Shown one piece after another: positions 42,264 through 50,301 of a stretch of DNA of 64,000 nt. The notes under the pieces were generated by a model. It saw nothing but the letters and a program-made list of their open reading frames with translations. It was not told where the DNA came from and did not search any database. The DNA is taken from contig NZ_JBLBVK010000054.1 of the NCBI RefSeq assembly GCF_047314965.1, forward strand, positions 124,001 through 188,000, in the 5' to 3' direction. The stretch's first letter is position 1. Each line of letters starts with the position of its first letter. A program made the translations under genes and the position numbers. Origin of the DNA: JAVJUV01 sp047314965 (GTDB taxonomy: Bacteria; Pseudomonadota; Alphaproteobacteria; Rhodobacterales; Rhodobacteraceae).

Positions 42264-42754
42264 ATGTAGCGGATCTGGTCGCTCCAGAAGCGCTCGACCC
42301 TTTGAAGGGCCTTGTTCATGGTCAGGATGTTTTCAGCGCCGGCAAGCGGGTCGTTTTCCAGCCCCTGGGCGTGCCGTTCCAAGAGGTCGGAAACGATCTC
42401 GTGCACCTCTCGCCCTTTTGGGGTCAGCCGCACACGCACCGAGCGCCGGTCGATCTCGCACCGCTGATGGTGCATGAAACCGTTGTCGACCAGTTTCTTC
42501 AGATTGTAGGACACATTGGAGCCCTGATAGTAGCCACGGCTGCGAAGCTCGCCGGCCGTCACCTCGTTGTCGGCGATGTTGAACAGGAGCAATGCCTGGA
42601 CGGCATTGATCTCCAGGAGACCGAGGCGTTCGAATTCATCCTTGATGACATCGAGAAGAAGACGGTGCAGCCGCTCAACCAGAGACAGGGTTTCCAGGTA
42701 TTCCCTGATGAAGCCGTCCTTGGCGTCTTTCCCGATGGATTGATGGATACTCAT
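42257..42754 (-). CDS. MarR-family regulator, LdtR-like
   Basis: 165 residues from ATG 42754 (MSIHQSIGKDAKDGF) with a GGGAG ribosome site; the longer frame adds 15 residues without support. Winged-helix MarR domain (about 30-145: LEINAVQALLLFNIADNEVTAGELRSRGYYQGSNVSYNLKKLVDNGFM, DRRSVRVRLTPKG). The RGYYQGSNVSYNL recognition helix is characteristic of the alphaproteobacterial LdtR group, which in Liberibacter controls an L,D-transpeptidase and osmotic tolerance. No transpeptidase gene is adjacent; the target is unknown. Confidence 0.82.
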   Translation of the reverse strand: MSIHQSIGKDAKDGFIREYLETLSLVERLHRLLLDVIKDEFERLGLLEINAVQALLLFNIADNEVTAGELRSRGYYQGSNVSYNLKKLVDNGFMHHQRCEIDRRSVRVRLTPKGREVHEIVSDLLERHAQGLENDPLAGAENILTMNKALQRVERFWSDQIRYIY

Positions 42755-42841
42755 GACTGCGACTCCCGCATTTTGAACTGCTCGCGGAAGGTGTTTCACC
42801 GAAATTTGCCAAGATACCGTTAAAAGTCTGAGTGTTATCCT

Positions 42842-43111
42842 TCAGGCCTTCCCGGGTTCCGAAACATGGCGGCTGCGGATCAGGTCGAGCATCCCTGCGT
42901 GCTCAACCGGAACGGGCGCCTGTTCGCTGAACCACTGGTACAGATCCTGATCGTTCTCGGCCAACAGCGCCTCGTATCGGTCCAGCGATCCGTCATCAAG
43001 ATCGGCTCCGAACTGGTCGAAAAACGGACCAAGGATGAGGTCCATCTCCTTGGTACCTCTCCGCCACGAGCGGATTTTCAGACGCTTCAGCCGTGTGTCG
43101 CGGTCGGTCAT
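42842..43111 (-). CDS. sdhE: succinate dehydrogenase assembly factor 2
   Basis: 89 residues from ATG 43111. RLKRLKIRSWRRGTKEMDLILGPFFDQ contains the RGxxE motif of SdhE/SDHAF2 (RRGTKEMD), followed by the helical bundle LDRYEALLAENDQDLYQWF. It promotes covalent flavinylation of the succinate dehydrogenase flavoprotein. Its ATG overlaps the stop of the XRE gene (ATGA). No sdh genes are in the window. The longer open frame upstream is the XRE gene read in another frame. Confidence 0.9.
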   Translation of the reverse strand: MTDRDTRLKRLKIRSWRRGTKEMDLILGPFFDQFGADLDDGSLDRYEALLAENDQDLYQWFSEQAPVPVEHAGMLDLIRSRHVSEPGKA

Positions 43112-43515
43112 TCGGCAGCCGCCCGCGCTTGCGAAAGAAGACCCTTCAGCCGCTTCTCGATCACGCCCAGGCGTTCGGACGACCGCTGCATGTCCGTACG
43201 CAGCATTCGCATTTCGGAGAGAAGCTCTGCGATATCCGGAATCGAGATGTCCTCGTGTTCGGGCTCCACGCCGGCCCCCTCGCCCGTCAGAAGCCATGGG
43301 ATCGAGACATTCAGCACCCCGGATAGCGTCTGAAGCTTGTTGGCGCGCGGCTCCGAGACATCGTTTTCCCAGCCCTCGACGGTCTTCAGGGCCACACCGA
43401 GACGCTTGGCCAGCTGCTTCTGGCTCATCTGCCGGGCGTCGCGCGCCGCAGCCACACGATCACCGAACGTCGCGGCCTCATTCGAGTACCAGTTGATTTC
43501 ATCATTATCAGACAT
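43108..43515 (-). CDS. XRE-family helix-turn-helix regulator
   Basis: 135 residues from ATG 43515 (MSDNDEINWYSNE). HTH domain at about 15-75: FGDRVAAARDARQMSQKQLAKRLGVALKTVEGWENDVSEPRANKLQTL. The C-terminal part has ISIPDIAELLSEMRMLRTDMQRSSERLGVIEKRLKGLL, a likely coiled coil for dimerisation. It is divergent from the aminotransferase gene (77-bp gap) and coupled to sdhE. Target unknown; the shared intergenic space is a natural candidate. Confidence 0.85.
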   Translation of the reverse strand: MSDNDEINWYSNEAATFGDRVAAARDARQMSQKQLAKRLGVALKTVEGWENDVSEPRANKLQTLSGVLNVSIPWLLTGEGAGVEPEHEDISIPDIAELLSEMRMLRTDMQRSSERLGVIEKRLKGLLSQARAAAE

Positions 43516-43592
43516 CGGACACCCAATCGGCTTGCGGTTACATCGTTCGAAACCTATGACATTTCCATCATATCTCCACCGCCGGGACGACC

Positions 43593-44795
43593 ATGCATCT
43601 CCTGTCTGCGACACTGGATCGCGTCAAACCCTCGCCAACCGTTGCCCTGACCGGCCTTGTCGCCGAATTGAAAGCGCAAGGCCGCGATATCATCGGCCTT
43701 GGGGCCGGCGAGCCTGATTTTCCGACACCCGAAAATATCCGTGAAGCGGGGAAACGGGCGATCGATGAAGGCAAGACACGCTATACGGCCGTCGACGGGA
43801 TCCTGGAACTCAAGCAAGCGATTGCGTCGAAGTTCCTACGCGAGAACGGCTTGACATATACACCTCAGCAGATCTGCGTCTCGTCCGGTGGCAAGCAGGT
43901 CCTTTACAACGCCCTCATGGCTACCTTGAACCCTGGTGACGAGGTCATCATTCCGGCGCCCTATTGGGTCAGCTACCCGGACATGGTCAAGCTGGCCGGC
44001 GGGGATCCCGTGATTGTGAGGACGACGTTGGAGGACGGATTTCGCATGTCTCCGGAGGATCTGGAAGCTGCGATCACACCGCGGACCAAATGGCTGATCT
44101 TCAACTCGCCTTCGAACCCAACCGGAGCAGGCTATGCGCCCGATCAGCTGAAAGAGCTGACAGACGTGCTGGAGCGCCACCCGCATGTATGGATCATGTC
44201 AGACGACATGTATGAGCACATCGCATTTCCCGGTTTCGAGTTCCGAACGCCTGCCCAGATTGCGCCTGCGCTGTACGACAGAACACTGACTGTCAACGGA
44301 GTCTCCAAGGCCTACGCGATGACAGGCTGGAGGATCGGCTATGCGGGCGGACCGGAGAAGCTGATCGGCGCGATGCGCAAGATCCAATCTCAATCCACAT
44401 CCAATCCCTGCACCATAAGTCAGTGGGCCGCAGTCGAGGCGCTGGAAGGCCCTCAGGACTATATCCCTGAAAGCGTCGCGGTCTTTCTGAGGCGGCGCGA
44501 TTTGATCGTGGCCGGTCTGAACGCGGCCGAGGGAATCGAATGCCCCACACCCGACGGGGCGTTTTACGTCTATCCGTTTATTCGGGGTTGCATCGGCAAG
44601 GTGTCCCGAGGCGGAACGCTGATTGCCGACGATGAAGCGTTCTGCCGTGCGCTTCTGGAAGAAACCGGGGTGGCCGTCGTCTTTGGCGCGGCCTTCGGCC
44701 TTTCCCCCGCATTCCGCGTCAGCTACGCGGCCGCGGACGAAACGCTGCGCGAAGCCTGCGGCCGGATACAGGATTTTTGCGCCGGTCTGACCTGA
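43593..44795 (+). CDS. aatA: aspartate aminotransferase (class I, PLP)
   Basis: 400 residues. Fold-type I aminotransferase subgroup I-gamma: LSATLDRVKPSPTVALT start, GAGEPDFPTPENIREA, the PLP region SSGGKQVLYNALMATLNPGDEVIIPAPYWVSYPDMV, FNSPSNPTGAGY, and the Schiff-base lysine in NGVSKAYAMTGWRIGYAGG, ending with the substrate-binding Arg in FRVSYA. It transfers the amino group between aspartate and 2-oxoglutarate (perhaps also prephenate, as in some members of this group). Start ATG 43593. Confidence 0.9.
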   Translation: MHLLSATLDRVKPSPTVALTGLVAELKAQGRDIIGLGAGEPDFPTPENIREAGKRAIDEGKTRYTAVDGILELKQAIASKFLRENGLTYTPQQICVSSGGKQVLYNALMATLNPGDEVIIPAPYWVSYPDMVKLAGGDPVIVRTTLEDGFRMSPEDLEAAITPRTKWLIFNSPSNPTGAGYAPDQLKELTDVLERHPHVWIMSDDMYEHIAFPGFEFRTPAQIAPALYDRTLTVNGVSKAYAMTGWRIGYAGGPEKLIGAMRKIQSQSTSNPCTISQWAAVEALEGPQDYIPESVAVFLRRRDLIVAGLNAAEGIECPTPDGAFYVYPFIRGCIGKVSRGGTLIADDEAFCRALLEETGVAVVFGAAFGLSPAFRVSYAAADETLREACGRIQDFCAGLT

Positions 44796-44824
44796 CATCT
44801 TCCGCCGGCGCTGGAGAGAACACC

Positions 44825-45232
44825 ATGGAAAGCCATCGGCCCGGCTATTACTTTCGCACCCGTGAAAACGGCGCGATCGTCTTCAAGGTCGACACCGCCA
44901 ACCGGCTGAGGCGCATGGACCTGATTCAGATTGCCGTCGTGAACCTGAATAACGGTGAAGTAAGGCCACATGGAGATCACGAGCTTTCTTCCGAGGATGA
45001 TGCAACCATAAAATCATGGATGGCCGAGCGGCAGGAAGTGCTCAAGGTGCGTCAGCTGGACGATATTCAGAGAACGATCGAACATCTGAATCAAACTGCA
45101 TCTTGGGCGCAGCAACGGGCCACCCCCGAAGAATTGAAGCGCGTCACCGACGCGCTTCTTATGGCCATGCACGACCTGCGGACGGTTCTGGTTCGAAAGA
45201 CATCGGACCAGTGGCTGCCCGAGGAAGACTAG
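44825..45232 (+). CDS. conserved hypothetical protein, 135 residues
   Basis: From ATG 44825 with GGAGAG 5-10 nt upstream, 29 nt after aatA. A compact N-terminal region (GYYFRTRENGAIVFKVDTANRLRRMDLIQIAVVNLNNGEVRPHG) is followed by a helical half (EDDATIKSWMAERQEVLKVRQLDDIQRTIEHLNQTASWAQ). No signal or known motif. Tight spacing suggests co-transcription with the aminotransferase gene. Function not recognised. Confidence 0.65.
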   Translation: MESHRPGYYFRTRENGAIVFKVDTANRLRRMDLIQIAVVNLNNGEVRPHGDHELSSEDDATIKSWMAERQEVLKVRQLDDIQRTIEHLNQTASWAQQRATPEELKRVTDALLMAMHDLRTVLVRKTSDQWLPEED

Positions 45233-45376
45233 GCGTTCTTCCATTTTCTGAGAGCGACGCAGGCCGCCGCGCACCGTTATACCACCGAACAGCATGGGTG
45301 CCGACGGCAGCGGAACCTGAGCCAGACAGACGTTCAAACCACGCACGTGGCCCATGCCTTGTGCCGGAGCGCGCAC
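45233..45376 (-). pseudogene. possible remnant of a VPLPA-CTERM sorted protein
   Basis: On the minus strand the frame at about 45,233-45,320 reads AQVPLPSAPMLFGGITVRGGLRRSQKM, which looks like the VPLPA-CTERM exosortase-sorting tail of roseobacters (VPLP, hydrophobic stretch, RR). Here the hydrophobic stretch is degraded and the frame runs on into the neighbouring gene instead of stopping after the arginines. No exported domain precedes it beyond 45,376. Suggestive only. Confidence 0.3.
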
Positions 45377-45417
45377 GTTACACCTACTCTTCAGACCCAG
45401 GACTAGTCGAAAACTGC

Positions 45418-45453
45418 CCGGCTGTTACTGATCAGTGATCAAGTGACAGCCGG
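45418..45453. repeat. 36-bp imperfect dyad
   Basis: CCGGCTGT (45418-45425) and ACAGCCGG (45446-45453) are perfect 8-bp arms around a 20-bp centre containing two TGATCA-like words (CTGATCAGTGATCAAG). No T-run follows on either strand, so it is more likely an operator or mRNA-end structure than a terminator. It lies in the otherwise empty 45,377-45,518 gap. Confidence 0.5.
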
Positions 45454-45518
45454 ATTCTGCTGCCAGTCCAATAGCAGTTTATGGGAAACGCTCTCGTTGG
45501 TCAGGGACCTCGGACACT

Positions 45519-46031
45519 CTATGCGTCCTTGTCAATCGCCCGCTTGGAAGGCCAGGGACATACCGGCCCCGAAACTCCCTCCCATGCTCCCTCTTTCAGG
45601 GCACGTCCCAGGATACGATCCGGGTTTGTCGGGGGAGGCATATGGACGTCCCTGAGGAGATGAAAACCGAAACGCCCATAATAGGGCGCATCGCCGACAA
45701 GGAGCACGCGATCCCATCCAACCGCCCGCGCCAGTGAGCCTTCGATCAGTTGCGCACCAACACCCTCTCCCTGACGGGTCGGATGCACGGCAACCGGACC
45801 GAGCAGCAAAGTAGCGGCCTCGCCCACAAGTACCGGCCAGTAGCGTATGGCGCCGGCCACCAGTCCAAGATCGTCGCGCGCCACGAGACAAAGCTCGGCA
45901 ACCGGATCGACACCGTCGCGCAGCCGGTAGGATGACAGCGCAGTCCGGCCGGGCGCGAAACAAAGGTCGTACAGACCCTCGACCTCCCACCAGTCTTCTG
46001 GACTCTCTTTATGAAGCTCCAACTTTCCCAA
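45519..46031 (-). CDS. GNAT N-acetyltransferase (YhbS-like)
   Basis: 170 residues. RTALSSYRLRDGVDPVAELCLVARDDLGLVAGAIRYW then LLGPVAVHPTRQGEGVGAQLIEGSLARA, the acetyl-CoA-binding motif A with Gln-Gly-Glu-Gly-Val-Gly, and GDAPYYGRFGFHLL are typical of YhbS-type acetyltransferases. Substrate unknown. It is divergent from the flavin reductase gene (67-bp gap). Confidence 0.85.
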   Translation of the reverse strand: MGKLELHKESPEDWWEVEGLYDLCFAPGRTALSSYRLRDGVDPVAELCLVARDDLGLVAGAIRYWPVLVGEAATLLLGPVAVHPTRQGEGVGAQLIEGSLARAVGWDRVLLVGDAPYYGRFGFHLLRDVHMPPPTNPDRILGRALKEGAWEGVSGPVCPWPSKRAIDKDA

Positions 46032-46098
46032 GCCTCGTTTCGACTGGAAACGCGCCTAACACGACGCTAGGTCTGGCACAAATCCGAAGGAGTAGATC

Positions 46099-46704
46099 AT
46101 GTTCTATCGTCCCGAAGACGGGCACGGGCTGAAACATAACCCGTTCAACGCCGTCGTGACGCCACGACCCATCGGCTGGATCTCGACGCGCGACAGCGAC
46201 GGGTCTGAGAACCTTGCGCCCTATTCGTTTTTCAATGCCGTCGCCTACGTGCCCCCGCAGGTCATGTTTGCCTCGACCAGCGCCAAGCCCGACCGAGACG
46301 GCACGAAAGACAGCGTCGCGAATATTCGCGAGACCGGTGTTTTTTGTGTAAATATCGTCGAATACGCGATGCGCGAAGCAATGAACCTGACGTCGGGACC
46401 GTGGCCGCGAGAAATTGACGAGTTCGAGAAAGCCGGGATCGAGCGAGTTCCCTGCGAGGAAATACCGTGTTCGAGGGTCGCCAGCGCACCCGCGTCGCTG
46501 GAGTGTCGCATGACAGAGATCGTTACCCTGCGAGGTGAGGCTAACTTCCTTGTTCTGGGCGAGGTCGTAGGCGTGCATCTTAGGGATGATTGCTTGGAGG
46601 ACGGGATGTTCAACGTCTTGAAGTTTCAGCCTCTTACGCGGCTGGGTTACCGGGACTACAGTCGCATTACCGAAGTGTTCAGCCTGAAACGTCCCGGAGA
46701 GTAG
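46099..46704 (+). CDS. flavin reductase-like domain protein (DIM6/NTAB family)
   Basis: 201 residues. NPFNAVVTPRPIGWISTRDSDGSENLAPYSFFNAVAYVPPQVMFAS is the FMN-binding flavin-reductase-like signature, followed by KDSVANIRETGVFCVNIV and ANFLVLGEVVGVHL. Such proteins reduce or bind FMN, sometimes as monooxygenase partners; no monooxygenase gene is nearby. AAGGAG lies 7-12 nt upstream of the ATG. Confidence 0.85.
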   Translation: MFYRPEDGHGLKHNPFNAVVTPRPIGWISTRDSDGSENLAPYSFFNAVAYVPPQVMFASTSAKPDRDGTKDSVANIRETGVFCVNIVEYAMREAMNLTSGPWPREIDEFEKAGIERVPCEEIPCSRVASAPASLECRMTEIVTLRGEANFLVLGEVVGVHLRDDCLEDGMFNVLKFQPLTRLGYRDYSRITEVFSLKRPGE

Positions 46705-46833
46705 TGCCTTTTTTGCCGCGCGCTCGACAGTTTGTCGAAACCCTGCTCTGGAACTGTCGCTTATCAGAGATAAGGTCAATTCCATCACAGACATGCTGAA
46801 GCACGAACTCTTCGATTTCAGAGGCTCTCTCGG

Positions 46834-47088
46834 ATGAACCGTTTCCGGACCCGTTTTGCCGTTCTTGCGGCGATCTCGCCATTGATCCTCTCGGGCTGCA
46901 TGACACCCGAGAGTTTCGAGACGGCACCCGTACAAGTCGCGACAGCGCAGGGCGTAGTGACCTGCCAGTTGTACAGACGAGACCGCGTGCTGTGGGACCG
47001 CGCAATCCACCGTCCTGAAACGATGTCGGTCAATACGGCTGACGAGATATGCAGGGCGGAAGGTCAGCGCCAGGTGGCAGGCGCGTGA
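46834..47088 (+). CDS. 84-residue lipoprotein, hypothetical
   Basis: Signal peptide MNRFRTRFAVLAAISPLILSGC with lipobox LSGC (Cys 22). The mature part has VTCQLYRRDRVLWDRAIHRPETMSVNTADEICRAEGQRQ with two further cysteines that might pair. Start ATG 46834 overlaps no other gene; a 129-bp gap follows the flavin reductase gene. Function unknown, but a plausible roseobacter envelope lipoprotein. Confidence 0.75.
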   Translation: MNRFRTRFAVLAAISPLILSGCMTPESFETAPVQVATAQGVVTCQLYRRDRVLWDRAIHRPETMSVNTADEICRAEGQRQVAGA

Positions 47089-47104
47089 AGCCGGGACGGC
47101 CGGG

Positions 47105-47545
47105 CTAGTTGGTCTTCTGCTTCGGAATGAAGGGAAGAGGAACGGCAGGAACGCCTTCTTCCGCCAGCTTCCGGGCATCTTCGGCCCGCACCTCGCCATA
47201 GATCGACCGCTGTGGCGTCTCGCCATTGTGCATCGCGCGCGCTTCCTTGGCGAACCGGTCGCCCACATAGTCGGAGTTTTTCTCAACATGTTCACGGATC
47301 GTGCGGATCGCCTCTGCGAGATCGGGATCGGCGGTATTTGTCATCGGACGCTTTTCAGAGATCTGTGCTCGTTCATTGCGCCGTGTTCGGACCTGGGGTG
47401 CCATCAGCGATTTCTCGACATGAGTGTCCTGGCAATCGGGGCAGACGACCAGTTCCGCCGCGCGAAGGCCTTCGTAGGCCTCGGCGGATTTGAACCAGCT
47501 CTCGAAGCTGTGGTCGTTCTGGCATTTCAGCGTGTAACGGATCAT
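47105..47545 (-). CDS. DUF1178 family protein
   Basis: 146 residues. MIRYTLKCQNDHSFESWFKSAEAYEGL and ELVVCPDCQDTHVEKSLMAPQV have the zinc-ribbon-like Cys (C8, CPDC) arrangement of DUF1178, with a C-terminal part ending in EARKLAEEGVPAVPLPFIPK-like sequence. Function unknown; widespread in alphaproteobacteria. It converges on the lipoprotein gene (16-bp gap) and follows the NUDIX gene on the same strand. Confidence 0.88.
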   Translation of the reverse strand: MIRYTLKCQNDHSFESWFKSAEAYEGLRAAELVVCPDCQDTHVEKSLMAPQVRTRRNERAQISEKRPMTNTADPDLAEAIRTIREHVEKNSDYVGDRFAKEARAMHNGETPQRSIYGEVRAEDARKLAEEGVPAVPLPFIPKQKTN

Positions 47546-47622
47546 CTTGAGACACCTTCAGGACTCTACAGATAATCTTCCCCCAAAGGGCTTTCAATCG
47601 GTTGTTACGTTTGCGCTTTTCT

Positions 47623-48093
47623 TCAAAGTACCGTTGGATCGAAACCGGAAAGAATTGCTGTCAGTTCTTTCTCGTCGACGGCCTTGGCGGCTTCCTTCAG
47701 CGACATCCATTTACGGCGTCGCTCCGACTTTTCCGGCCAGTCGGCGTGTTGTTTCTTCACCTTGACCGGGAATACGGCAACGACGCAGGGCAACCGATCT
47801 TCGCTGTTGATGTCCTTGACATAACTATAGACACCGACACAAACCGGTTTCGCCTTACCAGTAACGCCGGCTTCTTCCCAAGCTTCGCGCTCGGCCGCCT
47901 CTACAGGTGTGGCACCGTCGACGGGCCAGCCCTTGGGCAAGATCCAGCGCTTGCGCTGTCTTGATGTCACGAGCAACACCTGAACCTTGTCGTTCTTCAC
48001 ACGCCAGCACAGCGCTCCGAATTGTGTTCGAACCGCTCTCTTGTCGCCATCCACAAGGCGGACGGGACGCTGTTTCATTCGCGCCAAGCTCAT
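47623..48093 (-). CDS. NUDIX hydrolase
   Basis: 156 residues from ATG 48093 (MSLARMKQRPVR); a further ATG five codons on is possible and upstream frames lack support. Nudix box GWPVDGATPVEAAEREAWEEAGV (G-x5-E-x7-REAxEEAG). KRAVRTQFGALCWRV and RWILPKGWP match the DIPP/diadenosine-polyphosphate type. It hydrolyses nucleoside-diphosphate-linked compounds; substrate uncertain. The ~130-bp space upstream leads to the M3 peptidase end. Confidence 0.85.
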   Translation of the reverse strand: MSLARMKQRPVRLVDGDKRAVRTQFGALCWRVKNDKVQVLLVTSRQRKRWILPKGWPVDGATPVEAAEREAWEEAGVTGKAKPVCVGVYSYVKDINSEDRLPCVVAVFPVKVKKQHADWPEKSERRRKWMSLKEAAKAVDEKELTAILSGFDPTVL

Positions 48094-48224
48094 CGTTATG
48101 CCGTTGCTGCCTCGCAATTATAAGCTCTTGGAAGAACAGTTATCACAAGTGATTCGTAGAAAAAAGGCACCGATTCTAATGGGTTCGAAGATGTGGCCGA
48201 ACGCAACAATGTCTTGCCGCATGT

Positions 48225-50258
48225 TCAAGCCATCAATCCCCGCCCTTTGAGCAAGGCTTCGGGTCCGGGCATGCGACCTCGGAACGCCGTATAGAGATCC
48301 GCGGCCTCGCGTACGCCTCCGACCGAAAGTATGTGCTCTTCCAGTCGACCCGCTGTGCCTTTGTCGAACGGATCGCCAGCCTCTTGGAAGGCCTCGAACG
48401 CGTCCGCGTCCATCACTTCGGACCACATGTAGCTGTAGTATCCGCTGGAGTATCCGTCGCCCGAGAAGACATGCGAGAAATGCGGCGCCGCGTGCCGCAT
48501 TGTGATTGCGCGGGGCATTCCGATCCGGTCGAGTACTTCCGCCTGGCGCTGCATCGGGTCCGCAGGAGCCTCGCCCCGATGAAAATCCAGATCGACCAGG
48601 GCCGAGGCGACATACTCGACGGTCTGAAACCCCATGTCGTAGGTCGCCGCGGACAGCAAGCGTTCCAAAAGATCCGCTGGCATAGGCTTGCCCGTTTCGG
48701 CATGGGTCGCGAATTCGGACAGGACTTCCGGCACTTCCAGCCAATGTTCGTAAAGCTGGGATGGCAGTTCGACGAAATCGCGTGCGACCGATGTGCCCGA
48801 CACGGATTCGTAAGTCACGTCCGACAGCATCTGATGCAATGCGTGGCCGAACTCGTGAAACAGAGTGCGCGCATCATCGTAGGAAAGAAGCGCTGGCTGT
48901 CCCGCCGGCGGTTTGGCGAAGTTGCAGACATTGATCACTATGGGCCGCACATCGCCACCCAGTTTCCGTTGGCTTCGGAGGGCGGAACACCATGCGCCCG
49001 AGCGCTTTGATCCGCGGGCGAAATAGTCGCCTATGAACAGCGCCACATGATCGCGGTTCCGGGTGATCTCCCAGGCACGGGAATCCGGATGGTTCAGCGG
49101 AACCTCGACCGGAGACGCCTTTATTCCGAATAGACGCTCTGCACAGGCGAAAGCGGCCTCGATCATCCGGTCCAGCTGCAGGTAGGGCTTCAGTTCGGTC
49201 TCGTTCAGGTCGTGCTCTTCCGCACGACGTTTTTCGGAATAATAGCGCCAGTCCCACGGCTCCAGCGGACCGCTTTCACGGTCCGCATGAAGCATGGCCT
49301 GAAGACGGGAGGCATCCGCCTCGGCAGTCGCGCGCGCCGGGGCCCATACCTGCATCAGCAGGGCTTCGACCGCATCCGGATTTCCGGCCATCTCGGTCTC
49401 AAGCTTGAAATGGGAGAAGTCCTTGTAACCCAGCAGATGAGCACGCTCCTCGCGCAGTCGCAGCGTTTCCGCGACAATGGCGCGGTTATCGGTCGACCCG
49501 CCGTTCTCGCCTCGTGCGGTCCATGCACGCCACGCGCGTTCACGAAGGTCGCGCCGGGGAGAGAATTGAAGAAACGGCACAATCAGCGAGCGTGAAAGAG
49601 TAATTACCGGACCGGTTGCGCCTTTTTCCTCACCCGCAGCGCGTGCCCCAGAGACGACGAAATCCGGCAACCCCTTCAGGCCGTCGGCATCCAGTTCCAT
49701 GTACCAGCCTCGCTCGTCAGCAAGGAGGTTTTGCGTGAACTCGGTCCCGAGGATCGCCAGCCGTTCCTTGACCTGCGTGAGACGATTGCGTGCGGCGCCC
49801 TGCAGTTCCGCGCCAGACCGGACGAACCCGCGTCGGGTTAGCATCAGGACGCGCGCCTGCTCATCGCTCAGATCGAGCTGATCGCGCGACTGCCACAATG
49901 CATCGATCCGACCGAAGAGCGCCTCGTTCATGGTTATTTCGGAAGAGTAGGCCGAGAGCTTGGGCGAAAACGATCTCTGCAACGCCTCACGCTTCTCGTT
50001 CGAGTCGGTGCCCGCAAGGTTGTAGAACGCCGACAGAATTCGGCCCAGCGTCTCGTCGGCCAGTTCCAGCGCGTCGATCGTGTTCTCGAAAGTCGGCGGA
50101 TCGGGATTGTCGGCGATCGCCGAAACAGCCTTGCGGGCCTCGGCAAGCGCCGCATCTACGGCAGGTTCGAAATCATCGTCGGAGATGCGATCGAACGGTG
50201 GCAATCCAAAGGGAGTATCCCACGGTGCGAGCAACGGGTTTTCAGGTTTTTCGGTCAT
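48225..50258 (-). CDS. M3-family metallopeptidase (oligopeptidase / peptidyl-dipeptidase)
   Basis: 677 residues. Zinc motif HEFGHALHQML within ARTLFHEFGHALHQMLSDV, and the downstream substrate-binding and Glu regions FVELPSQLYEHWL, YYSYMWSEVMDADAF. The order fits oligopeptidase A / Dcp-type enzymes that degrade short peptides. No signal peptide, so cytosolic. It follows moeB on the same strand (43-bp gap). Confidence 0.92.
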   Translation of the reverse strand: MTEKPENPLLAPWDTPFGLPPFDRISDDDFEPAVDAALAEARKAVSAIADNPDPPTFENTIDALELADETLGRILSAFYNLAGTDSNEKREALQRSFSPKLSAYSSEITMNEALFGRIDALWQSRDQLDLSDEQARVLMLTRRGFVRSGAELQGAARNRLTQVKERLAILGTEFTQNLLADERGWYMELDADGLKGLPDFVVSGARAAGEEKGATGPVITLSRSLIVPFLQFSPRRDLRERAWRAWTARGENGGSTDNRAIVAETLRLREERAHLLGYKDFSHFKLETEMAGNPDAVEALLMQVWAPARATAEADASRLQAMLHADRESGPLEPWDWRYYSEKRRAEEHDLNETELKPYLQLDRMIEAAFACAERLFGIKASPVEVPLNHPDSRAWEITRNRDHVALFIGDYFARGSKRSGAWCSALRSQRKLGGDVRPIVINVCNFAKPPAGQPALLSYDDARTLFHEFGHALHQMLSDVTYESVSGTSVARDFVELPSQLYEHWLEVPEVLSEFATHAETGKPMPADLLERLLSAATYDMGFQTVEYVASALVDLDFHRGEAPADPMQRQAEVLDRIGMPRAITMRHAAPHFSHVFSGDGYSSGYYSYMWSEVMDADAFEAFQEAGDPFDKGTAGRLEEHILSVGGVREAADLYTAFRGRMPGPEALLKGRGLMA

Positions 50259-50301
50259 GTTGTGCTACCTATGGGTGCGCTTCCCAAGTTTCCATAGTCG
50301 A

